Source: Cryptomeria japonica
Taxonomy: Eukaryota; Streptophyta; Pinopsida; Cupressales; Cupressaceae
Assembly (NCBI RefSeq): GCF_030272615.1
Contig: NC_081406.1
Span: forward strand, 173,112,861 to 173,176,860
Direction of reading: 5' to 3'
DNA length: 64,000 nucleotides
The notes under the pieces are model-generated. The model saw only the letters and a list, made by a program, of their open reading frames with translations, searched no databases and was not told the origin of the DNA. Positions 59,500 to 64,000 of this stretch are shown here, piece by piece. Both the position numbers and the translations under genes were made by a program. The stretch's first letter is position 1; every line of letters begins with the position of its first letter.

Positions 59500-62250
59500 T
59501 TTAGCTTGTCACCCCATTTTCAAAACATGTTGTCATGCCTTATGAGCCATTAATAGAGTGCACTTGACTCCTCTAATAATTTTCAAGATTTATTTTTTAC
59601 AATATATGAAATTATGATGTTTTATTAAGATTCAATTGTTGATTTTAAAGATTTAATGAATTTACTCATTGCATTTCAATAATAATCCAACTTAAAAATA
59701 AAGTTGTAGGCCTCCCAATTGTGAGGTGGGAAATCACTTCCACGAAGGTGTTGAAACTTGGGGGATCCGCTTAGATTGTTGCTTCCTTTGGGAAGTCGTG
59801 GCAAGTGGCAAAACATTCAAGTAGTAAGAATTACTTTTGTTGAGTAGGGGATCTTATTAGGGGGAAAATAAATTATGTGATAGGGATCAATAGGTATGTG
59901 AGGGAAAAGCTTATGGCATATAAAGTCATTAATTATGGGAGAAGGATCAATAGTTTAGTTTAGTTTTTTTTTTTTAATGATTAATTTTAAAATTCACATA
60001 CAGTAAGATATTATCATAAGAAGGAATCACAAGTTATTGTTGAAAATAGTCACATGGATGTCAATGTCTTTGCAAAGGTTAAAAATATTAAAATGTCTTT
60101 TCACCCACAAGACTTTGTTTCCTCCATAACAACTTATCATATCCTCTCTCATTGAATAAACTAAGTGTTTGGAAATTACAGAATGCTACAATGAATGGAG
60201 CACGAAAAAAATTCCTAGGACATCATTGAATTGCCCAATTACCTCCATTTCGTAGGCTTGAATATTATCTCATGGCTTAAGTATCTAGCTCTGAAACATA
60301 TCGTCTTCCATGAATAACATATGTGTGAGCAACAAACACTAAAGGTAAGTTCTTTGCTCACAATTGTCCCTTCCACTTGCATAAACATTAGTCTAAAGGA
60401 TGTAAAGTTGCTTTGATTTATTTCCAAGATATTTGAAGTCCAAAACAACACTATTGGATATTTGTGGAGACCAATAATAAACAAACACAAAACTAGTAGC
60501 CATGTCAGAATCATACAAACATAGACAAAAAATACTATCACTATTTGGAATCATGTTGCCTTCTTCAATATATGTGTTTATTAAATTATGGTAGTAGTCA
60601 TTGCATGCAATATCATAAGATTTTTATTCTTTAAAAATAAAATGATGTAATTATTCTTAATTAATTATAATAAATTTTGAATTTCAATTAATTAATAATT
60701 ACTATTTAATGAACATATGGATAGACATTGGATATTTAAATATAGGAATACAAGGATAATAAGTGTGGCAATCTTTATTGTGTAGTTAGTTTTAGAATAA
60801 ATTAATGTTATATTTTGTTTGTATTTTTTTAATTTATAATTAGATAGAATTGATCATATATATATATATATATAGACACACACACACACACACAATTTTA
60901 CACTAATTGTGTAAAATAGTGCATTTGTGCTTCAAGTAGTATAGAATGCATTCTAAGTTTTAGATTGAATTTGCACCTTTTACATTTGGAAATTTGTCTA
61001 ATTGTAGTGAATACCTAAATAAACTCATCATCAAATTTTGTATAAGACTTTTAAATATATATTTAATATGTCAAGTTCAAGTGGAAAAATATGAGCACAT
61101 TCATTAATAAATACAATAGATCCCATTTTTAATCTATTTAAATTATTATACTATTCAATATGTATGTTCTAATTGAAAATTAAAATTACTTAAAATAATA
61201 TTGATATTCACACAAAAAAACAATTTATTTACTCAATATAATATTTAAAACTAAGACAATTAAAAATTTCATATCTCAAGTCTATAAATTATAGATATCA
61301 CATTCATAAAAAAAAATTAAAAAAAGTTTTTTCAATAATTTTTTGTAATAGTACTTCATCTTATGTATTTGTATTATGACAACATTAAACCATTATTACA
61401 TATACAATTAAAGACAAGAAAATAGTTAAAATTATTATTCAAATGTCCACATCTTACATCCAACTTCTACATCTAAATGACCCTCAACAAATGCGCCTAT
61501 TTCAATTTTTTGATTTCACATATGTGATTGAACCCACAAGATGTAGACATGATGTAATAATCACCATAATACAAAAAAATAATTATAACTTTGAAATAAA
61601 AAATAAGTGCAAACCAAATATTTAAACAATTGTAGCTCATTGAATCAAATAAATGCACATCAATCCATTGCCAACAAAAAGAAATCAATAAGATGCACTT
61701 GTCAAGCAATATGAGAGAAATTAATTTTAAAAAAGACATAAATTTTATTGTTGGAACAATATTTTGTGTACTAAATTTATTCATATTTCATTATTTGTCA
61801 TTGTTAGTAATGGATACATAGAAGTTACAGGTCTAGTAATTGGCCCCATCAATAAGTTATGTATTAGTATATCTAGCACTATCTAGGTACACATGGTCTA
61901 TTTAATTTACATTTCATATATCATGCACAATAAATTTAAATTATTAATTTGTTGATGCAATGGTACCAACTACACCTAAGTTCTAAGTATGATAATATAT
62001 TTCATTGTCAACTTATTTATTGGACACATTGGTGTTATTCTTATATTACTTTCCACATTATGTCACTAGTTTAATAAATCCAATGCCATTCATATGTATC
62101 ATGTTCTTAGTACTTTCTTTCTATCTAATGAGATCTAAGCTAAAAAAAAATATTTTTTCTCGATAATAAGCATTTTCTTATTTTAGAATAGAATTGAAAA
62201 TTTTGTTACATAGATCTTTATGTATTTTATAATACTTTGTTATTTTTAAA
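59500..62250. other. Long AT-rich stretch without recognisable gene
   Basis: Short TA and AC microsatellites at 60,858-60,895. A minus-strand frame at 60,239-60,541 has faint non-LTR element flavour (TNVYASG on a neighbouring frame), too weak to call. Otherwise nothing supported. Confidence 0.4.
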
Positions 62251-62251
62251 T

Positions 62252-62562
62252 TCTCTAAATTCGCTTGCAATTGTTTCTAGTTTTGATTGTGTGTAGTCTT
62301 TTTACATCAACATTTTGGTTCCCACTCCATGATCCATCATCAGAATAAAAAGAGAGTTGAGAAGCATAAAAATGAATAGTTGCACACTTGGACTCGCTTA
62401 AATGGGGGTTATTTAAGCCAGTCCAAGTGTGCAACAAATCACTTTTATTCTTCTTGACTCTCTTTTTATTCTGATGATGGATTATGGAGTGTGATTTGAA
62501 ACATTGATACAAAAAAACTACATGCAATCAAAACCAAAAACAATTGCAAGCAAATTATAGAT
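62252..62562. mobile_element. Foldback MITE, copy 2
   Basis: About 310 bp fold into one long hairpin. GCTTGCAATTGTTTCTAG at the left pairs with the right end CAATTGCAAGCA, and CATCATCAGAATAAAAAGAG pairs with CTCTTTTTATTCTGATGATG. At the centre GCACACTTGGACT pairs with AGTCCAAGTGTGC. It shares TTGATTGTGTRTA, the ATCAA word and GATCCATCATC with the element at 53.4 kb. No coding capacity; the target duplication could not be read clearly. Confidence 0.75.
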
Positions 62563-64000
62563 TGTGGAAATTTGATATATTTGATTCTTGAAATTGATTA
62601 TGCAAACACGTTTCGTAAGGTGGACTGTACTAAAATGTAAAATTTCTACAAGGTCTAGTCCTCTTGTTCATGATTTTTGTTTATTTGTAGATGATACTTA
62701 GTGATATTTGATTTGTATGCACAACAAGTATCATGTCATCTTTACCTCATGGTTTTGATAACTAGTTTATAATTTTTAAGTTTTAATTTTTTCACTACTT
62801 TCTATCTATCTATTAAGTTTCACTTCATATATCAATTTAAAAAAAAAATTATATAGCATCATTTTTTAACATATTCTCTTTTTTCTCGAGGATTTATTAG
62901 AATTCAAAATTCAATTTTAGCACATTGAGTTATGCAATTAGGATAATAAATTAAAGGTTTTAGTTCTTCAAGAGAAACATTATTTGGTTTCAAATAAATT
63001 GGTGTTTAACAATAATTCAATTTATAATTATAAATATTTTTTTATAAATTATAAGAATCACTTATAAAATTGGTTAGAATTTTTTTCAAGGGTGTATCTG
63101 ATTCCTAATCTAGTATGCCTAATAGTTGTTGGAAACAACAAGATCCCTTACAAAAAAAAATACTATCCACAAAATAGCAAGAAGCAAAATGAGAAATGTC
63201 ATAAACAAATTTTCATATTGTCACTAGTAACCACATGTGCACAAAAAGGTTCCTTCCATATAAAGACAACCAATAAGAGGTGAGAAGGTAGGTGTAAAAT
63301 TCTGACTACCCCTCCAAGTATGCAACAAGTGTAGGAATCTATGGACAAGTGTTGGGACGCTTGGTGAGTCTACATGAGGTGAGACAAAAGTTTCTCTAAC
63401 GTCCCATAAGGTGAGGAGAGGATATCTTGATCCTATGAGTGAGCTTAAATATAATGTGAATTGGACTCAACTAATTAGGCTAAGAGAAAACTAGTTAGGT
63501 AAAACACTTTTTCACACTAACACCCTTTTAGCAAAACTTAGGGAGTAAGCTAATCACATAAAAGATGATTCCCAATAGTTCATGGCTTGATAAAGTACTC
63601 ATATATAAATAATGATGTCTCATAACTAGAGAAAGGGAGAAACCATGTGGGAATAAAACTCCACTCTAAAAGAGAGAATTACAAAGGTAAAACTTCTTAA
63701 AAATATATTCATGTAAAGATGAACATGATGATGAAGAACCCCTGAAGCATGTCAAGAATTGTAAACTCTGTCGAAAGATGAACAAGTGTATGCAAGAATC
63801 AATGAACCTCTAACAGATGTAGATCAAGAGATACAAATATGATCAAACAACGTAAATAAAAAAGAACAAATGTCACATAATACACTAGTTAGAAGTGGCA
63901 AATGTTCAACCTGTACTATGTGATAGAAAGAAATAAAACACAAGTGTCACATAGTACACTACTTAGAAGTAATCGGTGTTCATGAATCTCACATTAATGA
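62563..64000. other. Stretch without recognisable gene
   Basis: No domain recognised. A short duplication with a 77-bp period lies at 63,872-63,985 (GTCACATARTACACTA units). The stretch 63,280-63,700 has the base composition of old LTR sequence, but no ends can be shown. Confidence 0.4.

Noticed and set aside
60239-60541. Possible non-LTR retrotransposon endonuclease fragment
   Set aside because: Only one short word (TNVYASG) in a broken frame recalls the family; too weak to call.

Overview
The window looks like AT-rich, transposon-dominated nuclear DNA of a seed plant. A large-genome gymnosperm is my best guess, but nothing here identifies the species. Evidence: a three-exon gene for a heavy-metal-associated isoprenylated plant protein (HIPP), Ty3/gypsy retrotransposons with two RNase H domains (Tat-type), plant mobile domain (PMD) reading frames, a very large CACTA transposon and long microsatellites. 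I found only one intact host gene.

Layout. (1) 1-19,686: two decayed Tat-type Ty3/gypsy copies lie head to head, meeting near 10.2 kb. The left copy runs on the minus strand and keeps gag end, protease, G-patch, RT, RNase H, second RNase H and integrase. The right copy runs on the plus strand and has lost RT to integrase core. Each carries a PMD frame antisense to gag-pol, downstream of pol; the right copy ends in a candidate LTR. (2) 19,719-23,330: old host-like DNA with a HIPP relic, homologous to 53.6-57.4 kb. (3) 25,661-41,908: a 16.2-kb CACTA element with imperfect inverted ends and a CTT target duplication. Its transposase gene is split by a 5.6-kb insertion (30,059-35,637). (4) 43,712-51,395: a 7.7-kb relative of that insertion. 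Both have ends of the form RGGYAAGTGCAC, 4-bp target duplications (TAAT, CATG) and purine-strand-biased repeat cores. (5) 52,285-52,845: the HIPP gene on the minus strand. (6) 53.4-57.4 kb: a foldback MITE, the second copy of the old duplicated segment, and further HIPP relics. (7) 57.4-64 kb: AT-rich DNA with two decayed 5S rRNA-like units in tandem and a second copy of the foldback MITE.

Most is nested decay. The HIPP gene is the one locus likely to work for the plant. The best candidates for something undescribed are the RGGYAAGTGCAC element family, which I cannot assign to a known superfamily, and the repeated link between Tat elements and antisense PMD frames. Many premature stops in those copies are TAG in places where CAG (Gln) is expected, which suits decay by deamination of methylated cytosine.
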